Shown here: positions 46,807-55,675 of the stretch, one piece after another | Layout: every line of letters begins with the position of its first letter | Position numbering within the stretch: the first letter of the stretch is position 1 | NCBI RefSeq assembly: GCF_014898055.3 | Contig: NW_023601754.1 | Location: 53,561,013-53,625,012, forward strand | Direction of reading: 5' to 3' | DNA length: 64,000 nt | DNA from: Talpa occidentalis | Taxonomy: Eukaryota > Chordata > Mammalia > Eulipotyphla > Talpidae | Translations under genes and position numbers: made by a program | The notes under the pieces: model-generated | Told to the model about the DNA's origin: nothing | Databases searched by the model: none | What the model saw: only the letters and a program-made list of their open reading frames with translations

Positions 46807-47125
46807 GGGCCTCCCCTGGTGGCGCAGTGGTTGAGCGCTGGGTTGCGAAGCTGCCCGCAGCCTCTGTGGCACTGGTTCGCTCCCCGGCTGCTCCCTGGCC
46901 ACTGGAGGAGGGTCCCACATGGCGCGCAGACCTCTCCTGCCGCCCGCTGCTCCCCTCAGCAGTGTACTTCGGTCCTTCTGCCTGCTCTGCTCCCCGCTCT
47001 GGCTCCGGTGAATTCTCTCACCCTCCGGGGCTTCTGACTGTACCCCAGTGCTTGTATAAATAAATAAACAAACAAATAAATAAAAACATCTTTAAAAATA
47101 AAATAAATAAGTAAATAAATAAAAA
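46807..47125 (+). repeat. tRNA-derived SINE, near complete
   Basis: A young-looking copy: GGGCCTCCCCTGGTGGCGCA head, box B GGTTCGCTCCC, full body, and a long (TAAA)n-type tail expanded to about 80 bases. Confidence 0.93.
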
Positions 47126-47555
47126 CAAAATGGCAACCAGACTCCTGCTCAGGTGGGATGTTAGTTTGCTGATGAAGGTTTGAGAGTCAGGGAGGATCCG
47201 GGGAGCTGGCGCCCTTTGGCTGCAGGTGGCCACCTTTGTACCAAGTTTCCGGATCACAGAGAACACGAACACCTGCAGTGAGTGATGAGGGCTTCAGGAT
47301 CTTTAACTTTTTGGCCCCCACTCCCTTGTTCCACAGGGACATAACAAATTCTCAGCTGCATATGGAAAAAGTAACTCTGAAACAGACCTGAGATCTAGCT
47401 GAACAGCTTCTCCACAACAGAGGAAAAAGGAGTCACATAGAGAAGGGTGGTAAAAGCAGAAACTGAGTCTTGCCAAAGTCCACCCAACACATGGCCTATA
47501 GTCAGAGGGCTATCACCAGTACAGTGTGATTCTGCCCCACATCAGGCATCCCGAC
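47126..47555. other. Unclassified non-coding stretch
   Basis: Moderately AT-rich with no gene recognised. It directly flanks an LTR-B copy and could be retroviral internal sequence, but I see no conserved motif. Confidence 0.35.
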
Positions 47556-47974
47556 TGTAATGGGCAGGAAGGGACAGTGCAGGATCTCTATGACCCGAGC
47601 AGACGGAGTAAAGGAGGAATCCTGGAGCCCTCAGTGGTTTTGCAGGATTTTATTGGGATTTACCAGGTACACAGCAGGCAGGGGTGCCGGGGGGGCTGGG
47701 AGGCCTGTCAGCCCCCAACCCCCAGCAAGTCTTCACTCTGGGCTCTCTCACATTCTCTGGTTCTCTCTACTTCTCTGCTCTCCTTGTGGTTCTGCTGGCA
47801 TCCCCATGACACCACCCTTATAAGCGCAGTCTCAGCCCAGGTGTACCTACTTACGCATGCCCACACCCCACTCCAGGTGCCCACCATCAGGCATGCATTC
47901 AGGACCGCAGGGATTCATCATCCATCCTCATGGCGGGAGGGCAGAAAAGCCTGTTACGTTTTATTTACCCTACA
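47556..47974 (-). mobile_element. LTR-B copy, minus orientation
   Basis: On the minus strand it starts TGTAGGGTAAATAAAA and ends CTGCCCATTACA, with TG...CA ends. A TATA-like CTTATAAG is at about 47819, with AATAAA downstream. It is 419 bases and closely similar to 60539-60971. No target duplication is evident. Confidence 0.82.
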
Positions 47975-48344
47975 CTGACCCTCAGACCTGCCGTGGAGAG
48001 ATGCACCCCCAAAACACCAGGTATGAAAACCATCAGGGCTTATGTCCAGGATTCAAGGGCTCAGACACAGACTCACTCACCCTGGGATCCAGCACAAAAG
48101 CAACAGTTTGAGAAGCCCAAGACCATATGTCAAGGAGACTCATTTGTATTCCCTAGGGCCTCAGCAGAGGGGCAGGGACCTGTTGGGTGGCTCTAGGATG
48201 GAGGTGCTGAATGTTAGAAAAGAAAGGAGCCAAGAGTATCAGACTGAAGTGGGCTTTATTGAAAGTCCATGAGGGACGACTCCTGCAGGCTGAGAGTCGC
48301 ATCCCGAAATGAGGAGAGGGGGTAGGGCCAGCAAGGCACAGAGC
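47975..48344. other. Sequence between two LTR-B copies
   Basis: Unclassified. The phrase GGGCTTTATTGAAAGTCC near 48250 (AATAAA on minus) suggests a further LTR 3' part or retroviral internal sequence. It does not resemble gag, pol or env. Confidence 0.35.
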
Positions 48345-48743
48345 AGTTTCTCTACGATCCAGGCAGATCCATGCAGACGGGTAAAGGAGAGTCCTGGAGC
48401 CCTCGGTGGCTTTTCAGGCTTTTATTGAGCTTTTTACAAGGTGGTGGTGGGCGGGGGACCAGGAGGCTGTCAGGTTGTGGTCTCTGCTTCTCTCCTCCTC
48501 CACTCTGCTGGTTCTGTTGCTCTCCTTCTTCTGTTGCTCTTTCTCGTTCTGCTGGCATCCCCATGACACTGCCCTTATAAGCCCAGTCTCAGCCCAGGTG
48601 TGCCCACCTGTGCATGCCCAACCCCACTCCAGGTGCACGCCATCAGTCGTGCATGTAGGACCGCAGGAATCCATGATTAATGCTAATGGTGATGGGGGTG
48701 GTGGTGGGGCGGAAAAACCTGATAATTTTTCACTTACCCTACA
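48345..48743 (-). mobile_element. LTR-B copy, minus orientation, diverged
   Basis: It starts on minus at TGTAGGGTAAGTGAAAA and keeps the TATA-like TTATAAG and AATAAA landmarks of the family. Its distal end is degraded, so the left limit is approximate. It has the same orientation as the copy 370 bases away. Confidence 0.75.
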
Positions 48744-49180
48744 GCAGGTCTTTATAGGGTTAGGAGACTACTGGAATTTTTGGTGTACGTGAGGGGATCT
48801 CGTCTGCCGGAGAGCGGGTCTGTTGGAGTTATTTACTGCTGGGGGCAGGTGTGCTGGAATTGTTTACTGCTGTCAGATTTATCTCTGATTCAGCTTATTT
48901 CAGGTTCTCTGGCTCCTGGTTGTGTGGGTTTTACAAGGGGCCTGTGTGTGCTCACATCACTGGCAGGTACCCTTTTGGCACACAGCCTTCACCCCACTAG
49001 CCCTGGCCACGTGCTGCTTCAGAAACCATGCCAGCGCTGCCAGGTGAGTGGCCTGGCTCCATGTCACACAGGGTCAGCAGGTGCACACAGCCCACATGAG
49101 GGGCCCTTGGGGGGCCTGGCTCTAGTGGCCAAGGGGATTGAGTTTTGGGGTCCATGGACTGGAAATAATTGGAGAGACAG
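48744..49180. other. Unclassified non-coding stretch
   Basis: No gene or known repeat is recognised. The start, next to an LTR-B edge, may be remnant internal retroviral sequence. Confidence 0.3.
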
Positions 49181-49340
49181 TTTTTTTTTTTTTAAGATTT
49201 TTTTTTTTGTATTTATGCATACAAGAACTGGGGTGGGCCAGAGGTGTGGGGGTTGGGGGTTTGGGAGGGAGGGGTGAGGATTCACCAGAGACAGAGTGGA
49301 GAGCAGAACAGGTGGATCTACTGAAATACACTGCTGAGGG
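49181..49340 (-). repeat. tRNA-derived SINE, tail half (split by LTR-D)
   Basis: Minus orientation. The T-tract and body run to CTGCTGAGGG at 49340, where a solo LTR interrupts them. The element resumes at 49936. Confidence 0.9.
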
Positions 49341-49935
49341 TGTTACAGGGCAGGGAGAGGAGCAGCCCAAACTCTGCAAACCTGCCTATTCTAAATGGGT
49401 TCTGCCATCTGCCGCATCAACACAAAACATGAGACTTTAATGGGAAGGAACTTTAATAAAACTAGGAAACAATACAGGAAAGGCAAAGAATCTAGTTTCT
49501 AAATCAAGCACCCAAAGTGACCCATCCCCTCAGGGTAAAACTCCATCCAAATGGGATTGGCCGAGAGCAAGGCCCCAAAGCCTGCCACAAGTCTAAAGCA
49601 TCTTCCAGTGGGGACCCACAGAAAAGGGCCAGAAACAACAAGACAAGCCCGGAAGGAAAAGAGCAAAATCAACATCAAGATAAAAGCTGCCATGGTCACC
49701 TCCCCACGGGTCTCACCCACATCTGTGTTACCCTGTCCACGACCAAATGGCAAGCGCAGTTTTTTCACATGTCTCTCCATTCCATGTGCCTCCTCCAGGT
49801 CTCCTCCTGGCTCCCCATCCTGCTTCTTTTCTTCCTCAGTCTCCTCTGCAGCTTCTCTTCCTGCTCAGCTCCACCCTCCCTTGGGAGGGGCAGGGAACCT
49901 GGAACCTCCCCTTTCCTGGGGACCACCCTGTTACA
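49341..49935 (-). mobile_element. Solo LTR-D inserted in a SINE, with 4-bp target duplication
   Basis: On minus it starts TGTAACAGGGTGGTCCCC and ends CCTGCCCTGTAACA. AGGG precedes it (49337-49340) and AGGG follows it (49936-49939), a 4-bp target duplication as made by gammaretroviruses. The full-length relative at 56643 has the same ends. It contains an open 93-codon frame on minus (49499-49780), described separately. Confidence 0.9.
49499..49780 (-). CDS. Small open frame within LTR-D, hydrophobic N-part
   Basis: 93 codons from ATG at 49780. Residues 30-50 (from MAAFILMLILLFSFRACLVV) could be a signal anchor or membrane segment. The same segment is open in the LTR-D copies at 56789 and 57226, although the first of these shifts frame after it. 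I recognise no protein family. Some retroviral LTRs do encode proteins (for example the betaretroviral sag gene), but three related copies may simply share an open frame by descent. Expression is unknown. Confidence 0.25.
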   Translation of the reverse strand: MERHVKKLRLPFGRGQGNTDVGETRGEVTMAAFILMLILLFSFRACLVVSGPFLWVPTGRCFRLVAGFGALLSANPIWMEFYPEGMGHFGCLI

Positions 49936-50067
49936 AGGGGAGCAGCAGGGGGACAGGAGAGGTCTGCTGTGCCACGTGAGTCAGTTCCCTGGCCAGGATT
50001 GAACTCAGGCTGCAGTGGCTGGCAAGAGCTTGGTAGTGCTGAGACCCCTGCGCCACCAGGAAGCCCC
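49936..50067 (-). repeat. tRNA-derived SINE, head half (split by LTR-D)
   Basis: Continuation of the SINE at 49181 after the LTR. It carries the body start and the complement of the tRNA-like head ending at CACCAGGAAGCCCC. Confidence 0.9.
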
Positions 50068-50167
50068 AGGCATTATAATTTAAATATCAAAAGATAAAGG
50101 TGGAGAGAGAATCTTAAAGACAAGGGGAAAATAACTGGGACATCCCCCTGGGGACCACCCTGTTACA

Positions 50168-50440
50168 GAACCCTGTGGTCCTGAATGCATGCCTGATGGC
50201 GGGCCCTGGAGTACGGTGTGGGCATAAGTAAGTAGGTACACCTGGGCTAAGACTGGGCTTATAAAGGCGGCATCACAGTAGAAGAACCAGTAGAGAAGCA
50301 GAGGCCACGAGAGGACGCCGGAGAGCCCAGAAAGAGTGAGGCTACGCCCTGGCTAGGAGGCCTGCCAGCCTCCTGCTCCTCCTCCCCCCGCACCCCTGCC
50401 TGCCATGCAGCTGGTAAACTCCCAATAAAACCCTGAAAAG
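50168..50440 (+). mobile_element. LTR-B fragment, plus orientation
   Basis: Similar to the middle of 60539-60971: GTCCTGAATGCATGCCTGATG, TATA-like CTTATAAAG and CAATAAAACC. The first part and the end are missing, and a SINE starts immediately at 50441. The 100 bases before it are unclassified and contain an LTR-D-like ACCACCCTGTTACA edge. Confidence 0.75.
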
Positions 50441-50668
50441 GGGCTTCCCCGGTGGCGCAGCGGTTGCGCAGCTGCCCGCAGCCTCTGCAGCACCGGTTCG
50501 ATCCCCAGCTGCTCCCCGGCCACCGGAGGAGGGTCCCACATGGCACGCAGACCTCTCCTGCCACCCGCTGCTCCCCTCAGCAGTGTACTTCGGTCCCTCT
50601 GACCCTCCCGTGCTTCTGACTGTACCCAGTGCTTGTATAAATAAATAAATAAATAAATAAATAAATCC
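50441..50668 (+). repeat. tRNA-derived SINE with internal deletion
   Basis: Head GGGCTTCCCCGGTGGCGCAG with about 20 bases missing between box A and box B, and a shortened body before a (TAAA)n tail. Confidence 0.9.
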
Positions 50669-50961
50669 CAGGTCCTTTTCAAATTCTATCTAGAATAAGA
50701 AGAAAGAACCACTTCACTCCTCCCCATCCCCCCCATCCCAAATTGAAGAAGACTGTTTCAGGGCAATCTCTGCGCTGGCAAGGGGCAGCGGCCCTTCTAC
50801 CGGGCCTACTCAGGAGCTCCTCGCCGCCAACTTTCTCCCTCCTCATGACAGCAGCCTCCTGACTGCCCATGACCCACCCACATGTGACCAAGCCGGGGCT
50901 TCTCTGCACTGACTTCCCTCAGCAGAGGCGGCTCTCCTCAAGGCCCCCGCCTGCAACCATG
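50669..50961. other. Unclassified stretch before LTR-A
   Basis: No gene is recognised. It adjoins the outer end of an LTR-A fragment. Confidence 0.3.
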
Positions 50962-51240
50962 TGTTATAGGACAGCCCCGATATTGAACGGGTTCCTGGCT
51001 GTGGGTCCTCACCCCCGCTTAAAAGGGACTTAAATAAAAGGTTTATTTGCAAGGGAGAAAATAGGGAAATAAAGTCTTTAATGCGTCCTACCTGATCTGC
51101 CGACCTGGAAACCCAAAGGCACTCTCAGAGCTGGCCGGACGCTGCGAGCTGGCGGAGAGCCAAAATGTGGGACCCCTCCAAAGCCCACGTGTCTGGCTTT
51201 ATACCAACCTGGCTGCTGAACCCCACCCTCAGGTCCCAGC
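50962..51240 (-). mobile_element. Partial LTR-A, directly abutting provirus A
   Basis: The distal two-thirds of an LTR-A in minus orientation. Its similarity to the LTR-A family stops in U3 at the phrase CTCAGGTCCCAGC, exactly where the complete LTR of provirus A begins at 51241. The missing U3 part is not found on the far side of the provirus. Confidence 0.82.
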
Positions 51241-51658
51241 TGTTATAGAGCAACCCCGATATTAAACGGGTTCCTGGCTGTGGGTCCTCACCCGCACGCT
51301 TTAAAGGGACTTGTGAATACTCCACTACAGACACACACAAAAAGGTTAATAAAAGGTTTATTTACAAGAGGAAAGGAAATAAGGAAAATGGACAACTCAG
51401 GGAGAAAATAGGGAAATAAAGTCTTTAATGCGTCCTACCCGATCCGCCGACCTGGCTGCGAGCTGGTGGAGAGCCCAACGTGGGTCCCCCAAAGCCCACG
51501 TGTCTGCCTTTTCTATCCACCTGGCTGCTTAACCCCACCCTCAGGTCCCAGCCACCTTCCCTTTGGTGGTGATGGGATTTGGAGTTCCCAGTGTCTTTGG
51601 CTTTGACCTGGGGTGGGGATGGAGTCTACAAAGCCTATATGGAAATAGCTTTGGGACA
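51241..51658 (-). mobile_element. 3' LTR of provirus A (LTR-A)
   Basis: 418 bases with TGTCCC...TAACA ends on minus. It matches 55676-56127 apart from scattered substitutions and one internal deletion of about 34 bases near 51447. Confidence 0.9.
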
Positions 51659-51680
51659 ATTCCCCCCTTTCACTTTTTGC
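51659..51680 (-). other. Polypurine tract of provirus A
   Basis: On minus, AAAAAGTGAAAAGGGGGGAA lies immediately before the TG of the LTR, the position and composition expected of the plus-strand priming site. Confidence 0.8.
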
Positions 51681-53684
51681 CACCATTTCCATGGTGATGA
51701 AGATCGAATATATGAGGTTGGGATGCAGTCTCAGATCAACATTTTTTCAGGTTCCAGTGTGAAAGAAAACCAGTCTCTCCAGGTATTTGTCCATTGTGGA
51801 AAGCAAAAGTCCTTTACTCCAAGAAAAATAGTTCATCAGTTCAAGCCAAAAAAAAAAAAAAAAAAAAAAAGACATCTGGAGGCATTAGCCAAAACAAGAC
51901 AGCAGATATGTAAAAATCACAGGAAAAAAAAAATCTTAAAATGGTTCAACTGGTGTAAAACACAAATTTTCTCAACCTTGATCCCAAACTTTTAACAGCA
52001 TAGCAAAAGTTTGCAAACTAAATCTACTTTTAAGCCATTTTTCCTATTTTTGCATAAAATCACAGGGCAGAAAATAACTAACAGCAATTTCAGCTGGCTT
52101 TGTTGAAATACTCCATATAGGATGAGAGCGAACCATTGGCATCCGGTCGATGTAGGCGTCAGGAACAAAGCTGGTCTCATCAGACTCCACCTGGGCTTTC
52201 CTCTTCTCGAGGGTACCAGAGCTTTTTTGTTGGCCGGGTTGTCCAGTCCTGCCAATGGAGGCAAGCTTCCTCACCTTCTTTGGAGGTCTCTGGAACCCTA
52301 TGAACAAAGCAAACAGGTTCTCCTCTTCTTGGTTCTGCTCTGTTTCAACTCTCTGGAAGAACTCCATGCAAAGCCACACAATGAAACTCATGTCCAATTT
52401 TTTTTTTTAGTTTAAGCAAACAAAATCCCTATGGAAGTTATGCAAAAATAGACTGAGACAAGAAGCAAAAAAATTACTACCACTATGTGTATGCTGTGCT
52501 GGTATCAAGGGGAGAGAAAATGTGAACACAATAAGTTAGCTTTGCTGGGGAAAAAAAAAAAAAAAAACCGCAACCTTACCGCAGGTCCTGGTCACTCACA
52601 ACAACAACAAAAAAAACTTTGTGGATTCAGAACAAAATGCAAAAAAAAATTACCAGTATTATGTTAAAGAAAACTTAGTAAATACCAGGTCTATAGGAAT
52701 CTGTTGAGGTCTTTTCTCCCTATTTTTCCAGAAACAATTTCTGTCAATAAACAATCGAAGTATACACTATTACAAGGCGACAATCACCATGGACAATTTA
52801 CATACATATCAGGTACTGAGAGGTTTTATACATATTTCAGAAAACCACTGTTAACATTTCTGTACATGCCAAAGTTTTACCATTTTCCCAAGTGACAATG
52901 CTTCCCTTCCAGTTTTACTTCACTAGGTAAGGCAAATAGAACAAATTCATCTAACGCCTTTCCCCGGAGGAAAGGGAGAAACTTTGTGGAGTGTCTCAGG
53001 AGCTCTACTGAGGTTCCACAAAATTTCCTTGCATCAGCCAAATGACAGGCTACCAAATTTGTACTTGAATTTAGATTCCTGGGAAGCTTTGCCACAAATA
53101 TCAGAAAAAACAACAGAAACAAGAATATTCAATCTCTATGAAGGCACCGGCTTAGTTCAGTAGTACAGTGTTGACAATCAAACCATAACCTTTAGTTCTT
53201 CTCATAACTGGAGACTTTTTTTTTTTTTTTTCCCCAACGTCTATGGGCACCATGTATATCAATTTGCCAACCACTGGAGGCCAAGACAAGGACAGAAGGA
53301 AAGGACATACAGACATACAACATATGGACACAAAGAGCTCTTTAGTTACCATTCATCACACGTGCGATATCTCATACAACTGCAGTTTCACTCATAGGCC
53401 AAAGCAACAAAAAAGCAGAGGGAAAAAAAACCTCAAAGTTAAAAAAAAGCAAAAAGTTAAAAAGGAAAAAACAAAATCAAGATCGAAAACCTTTCTGTGT
53501 AAAAAAAAAAAAAAAAAAATACTGCCAGCACATGCATGATCCTAGATGTTATTTCACGTCTCCTAAACTTTGAAAGGAAGAAGATTGGTTAGAGCATGTT
53601 AGGTTTTTTTTCCTCAGGGTTTCTTCAGAAAAAAATGAGGCCTTGGGTATCCTGCAACAATAACTGGAAAAGAAGTCAGTCACA
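51681..53684 (-). other. About 2 kb of non-viral-looking sequence inside provirus A
   Basis: It lies between the integrase remnant and the polypurine tract, where env should be. Read on minus it is AU-rich with many long T-runs, several ATTTA-like stretches and stops in all frames. This is the look of a mammalian mRNA 3' untranslated region rather than of env: there is no furin site, fusion peptide, CX6CC or membrane anchor. One frame of 115 codons from ATG at 52391 to 52044 contains a basic segment (KKVRKL) but no domain I recognise. It could be a captured cellular transcript or later insertions. I cannot name the source gene. Confidence 0.55.
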
Positions 53685-53870
53685 TTAAGGTTTTTTCTGT
53701 TTCTCAAACAAATATCTCAAGTCCTCAATGGGTTCACAAGGCCAGTGGGACTTTGTCTCTGGGTCAGTTCCTTCTGGCGCTTTCTTAACTCGGGAATGAT
53801 GTACCCAGGGTTTTATGTCTGCAAGTTTCAAAGTATGTGTGCTCAGCAAAAGTTCATATGGACCGTCCAT
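53685..53870 (-). pseudogene. pol: Integrase C-terminal remnant
   Basis: 61 codons on minus. Residues 3-27 carry the gammaretroviral integrase C-terminal signature: GPY near the start, LLLSTH, then a W.HHSRVK motif, and the frame stops about 34 codons later. All upstream pol is missing. The fragment overlaps the end of the gag frame by 17 bases in another frame, so a deletion joined gag to the end of pol here. Confidence 0.8.
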
Positions 53871-55491
53871 TACGGTTTCCCCGAAACCCTGTCCTGTGCT
53901 CTCTTTGTACGAAAACAGTCGCAGGTTTCGGTCTCCTGTTCTTTCTATTGTTATAAACCTTAAATGCTAAGTCCACTACCTGGTATGGACTCATCTCTGT
54001 GACGCCGTCTACCTTTGCTAACTTTCTCCTTATGTCCGGAGCACAATATGTGATGAACGCCATAGTGAACACACAAGCATTTTCTGGGGCATCCGGATTT
54101 ATATCCGTGTGGTCTCTATACGTCTGAATAATCCTCTCAAGGAACTCGGATGGATCCTCATTAGCCCCTTGTGTAAGTTCCAATATTTTGTTAATATCTT
54201 TACGTTTGGGGATTCCCTGCTCCAGTCCTACCAATAAACATTTTTTATAGAGATCCAACTTCGCCATTCCTCCATTGTTGGGGTCCCATCCAGGATCTAC
54301 CTCTGGGACAGCCATCTGTGGCTCTGGGGATTGGCTGTCCTGTTGGCGGAGACGTGCAGCCTCCTCCCTGGCTTTCCTCACTACTATCCTCCGCTCATCT
54401 AGACCTAGTAAAACTTGCAACATCAACTGTATATCTGCCCAGTTAGGGCGGTGGGAGAGAAAAATGGAGGCAAACAAGTCTGCCATCCTCTTAGGAGCCT
54501 GCCGGTACGGGGGAACAGAGTTCTTCCAAGTTTGGAGGTCCCAGGTGCAAAAAGGACGGTGCGACCAACAGTACCCAGCAGGTCTCCCCTCTTCATTCAC
54601 GCCACCCATCGGCACCGCGCGAAGAACCTGTCCTGCCTCAGGATGATCCTTCCTGCCAAAATGGGCGCCGTGTCTAGTGTGGGAAGGAGACGCCATTTTA
54701 GGTTCCTCCCCGGAGGGCAATGGAGGCTGCGACGCCTCAGGATTCTGCGAGGGAGGGGCCTGGTCAGGTGGCGAAGGCCTTTGTCCTGATGTGTTTAAGG
54801 TATTTAGCAAATGATGCGCCTCCTCTTCTAACTCCGCCCTCCTGCAGTCCTCATGGGAAGGAGAAGGTTTATCTCTTCTCTGTGCCATCAGTGGAGCCTC
54901 CGCCATATCCAGTTTATGGAGGGCGGCCTGTAGCTGGCCCTGCATACTTTTAAAAGCTTGATCCTGCAGGCTTTTAAAAGCTGACTCAAAAACGGTACGG
55001 TTTTCATCCCTCACACTCTTAATAGTTAAATCAAAAGCCTGATTTTGTTGTTGCACTTGATCCTGCAGGCTTTTAAAAGCTGATTCAAAAACCTTACGGT
55101 TTTCATCCCTCACACTCTTAATAGTTAAATCAAAAGCCTGATTTTGTTGTTGCATAGCTAAGTTAAGAGCTTGAATTTGTTGCAGCACATTCTCAATATG
55201 TGAAGTAGAACATCTACCTCTCATAGAAACAAGAATGTAGCAAATGGCACCTATACACATTACCAAAAAAACACCCAGAAGCACAGACTGTAAAGGGATG
55301 GCTTGTAAACCGCCCACATATGTACACAAAAGTAAAATCATGTGCCATATACCAAGTTTTATCCAGTTATTTACACTTATAAAACTGGTGGTAATATTTA
55401 ACGGAAAAAGGCTACTTGAACTCAAGGCGGGAAGAAAACTGAAAGAACTCAAGCTAGGGATAAAATTGCGTAAGCTCAGGGTTGAGGCCAT
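53854..55491 (-). CDS. gag: Gag-like protein with membrane/coiled-coil N-terminus and gammaretroviral capsid
   Basis: Open for 545 codons from the first ATG at 55491. Retroviral Gag builds the virion core. Residues 311-515 match a gammaretroviral capsid: FCTWDLQTWKNS-type start, and the major homology region at 436-462 with QG..E....F..R. The N-terminus is unlike matrix: there is no Met-Gly for myristoylation. Instead there is a Ser/Leu-rich leader, two hydrophobic segments (about 50-60 and 64-90) and a predicted coiled coil at 96-195. The coiled coil contains a 33-residue unit twice (114-146, 147-179) and a partial third (179-186). A Pro-rich linker (238-260) resembles p12. No CCHC nucleocapsid box is present; the frame runs past capsid into a short basic tail ending at the deletion joint. 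It could not package RNA normally. It might be a domesticated or membrane-targeted Gag, or a relic. Confidence 0.8.
   Translation of the reverse strand: MASTLSLRNFIPSLSSFSFLPALSSSSLFPLNITTSFISVNNWIKLGIWHMILLLCTYVGGLQAIPLQSVLLGVFLVMCIGAICYILVSMRGRCSTSHIENVLQQIQALNLAMQQQNQAFDLTIKSVRDENRKVFESAFKSLQDQVQQQNQAFDLTIKSVRDENRTVFESAFKSLQDQAFKSMQGQLQAALHKLDMAEAPLMAQRRDKPSPSHEDCRRAELEEEAHHLLNTLNTSGQRPSPPDQAPPSQNPEASQPPLPSGEEPKMASPSHTRHGAHFGRKDHPEAGQVLRAVPMGGVNEEGRPAGYCWSHRPFCTWDLQTWKNSVPPYRQAPKRMADLFASIFLSHRPNWADIQLMLQVLLGLDERRIVVRKAREEAARLRQQDSQSPEPQMAVPEVDPGWDPNNGGMAKLDLYKKCLLVGLEQGIPKRKDINKILELTQGANEDPSEFLERIIQTYRDHTDINPDAPENACVFTMAFITYCAPDIRRKLAKVDGVTEMSPYQVVDLAFKVYNNRKNRRPKPATVFVQREHRTGFRGNRNGRSI
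54955..55152 (-). repeat. Tandem 99-base duplication within the gag coiled coil
   Basis: Two adjacent 99-base units (55054-55152 and 54955-55053) differ at only three positions and keep the frame (33 codons each). A shorter third piece follows. Confidence 0.95.
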
Positions 55492-55655
55492 GTTTGGATC
55501 AAAAACACACCCACAAGAGCTGTACGCACGGGGCAAAAAGCAGACTTCAAGATTTGAGACAAATATTACACTGCGGGTCCTGCAGACCTAGCGCGCGTAT
55601 GGTGACCAGCGCAAGGAAAGTTACTCTGGGCTGGTCAACCGCGGGTGTAGCTTGG

Positions 55656-55673
55656 AAACCACGTTGGATACCA
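55656..55673 (-). other. Primer-binding site of provirus A, Lys-like
   Basis: On minus, TGGTATCCAACGTGGTTT begins two bases after the LTR. It matches the tRNA-Lys(1,2) complement at 12 of 18 positions (TGG...CCAACGTGG). Gammaretroviruses usually use Pro or Gln, so the assignment is tentative. Confidence 0.5.
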
Positions 55674-55675
55674 GC

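Noticed and set aside
52044..52391. 115-codon minus frame as a captured oncogene or env
   Set aside because: No known domain could be recognised and the surrounding sequence is stop-rich. It is kept only as part of the possible captured 3' region.
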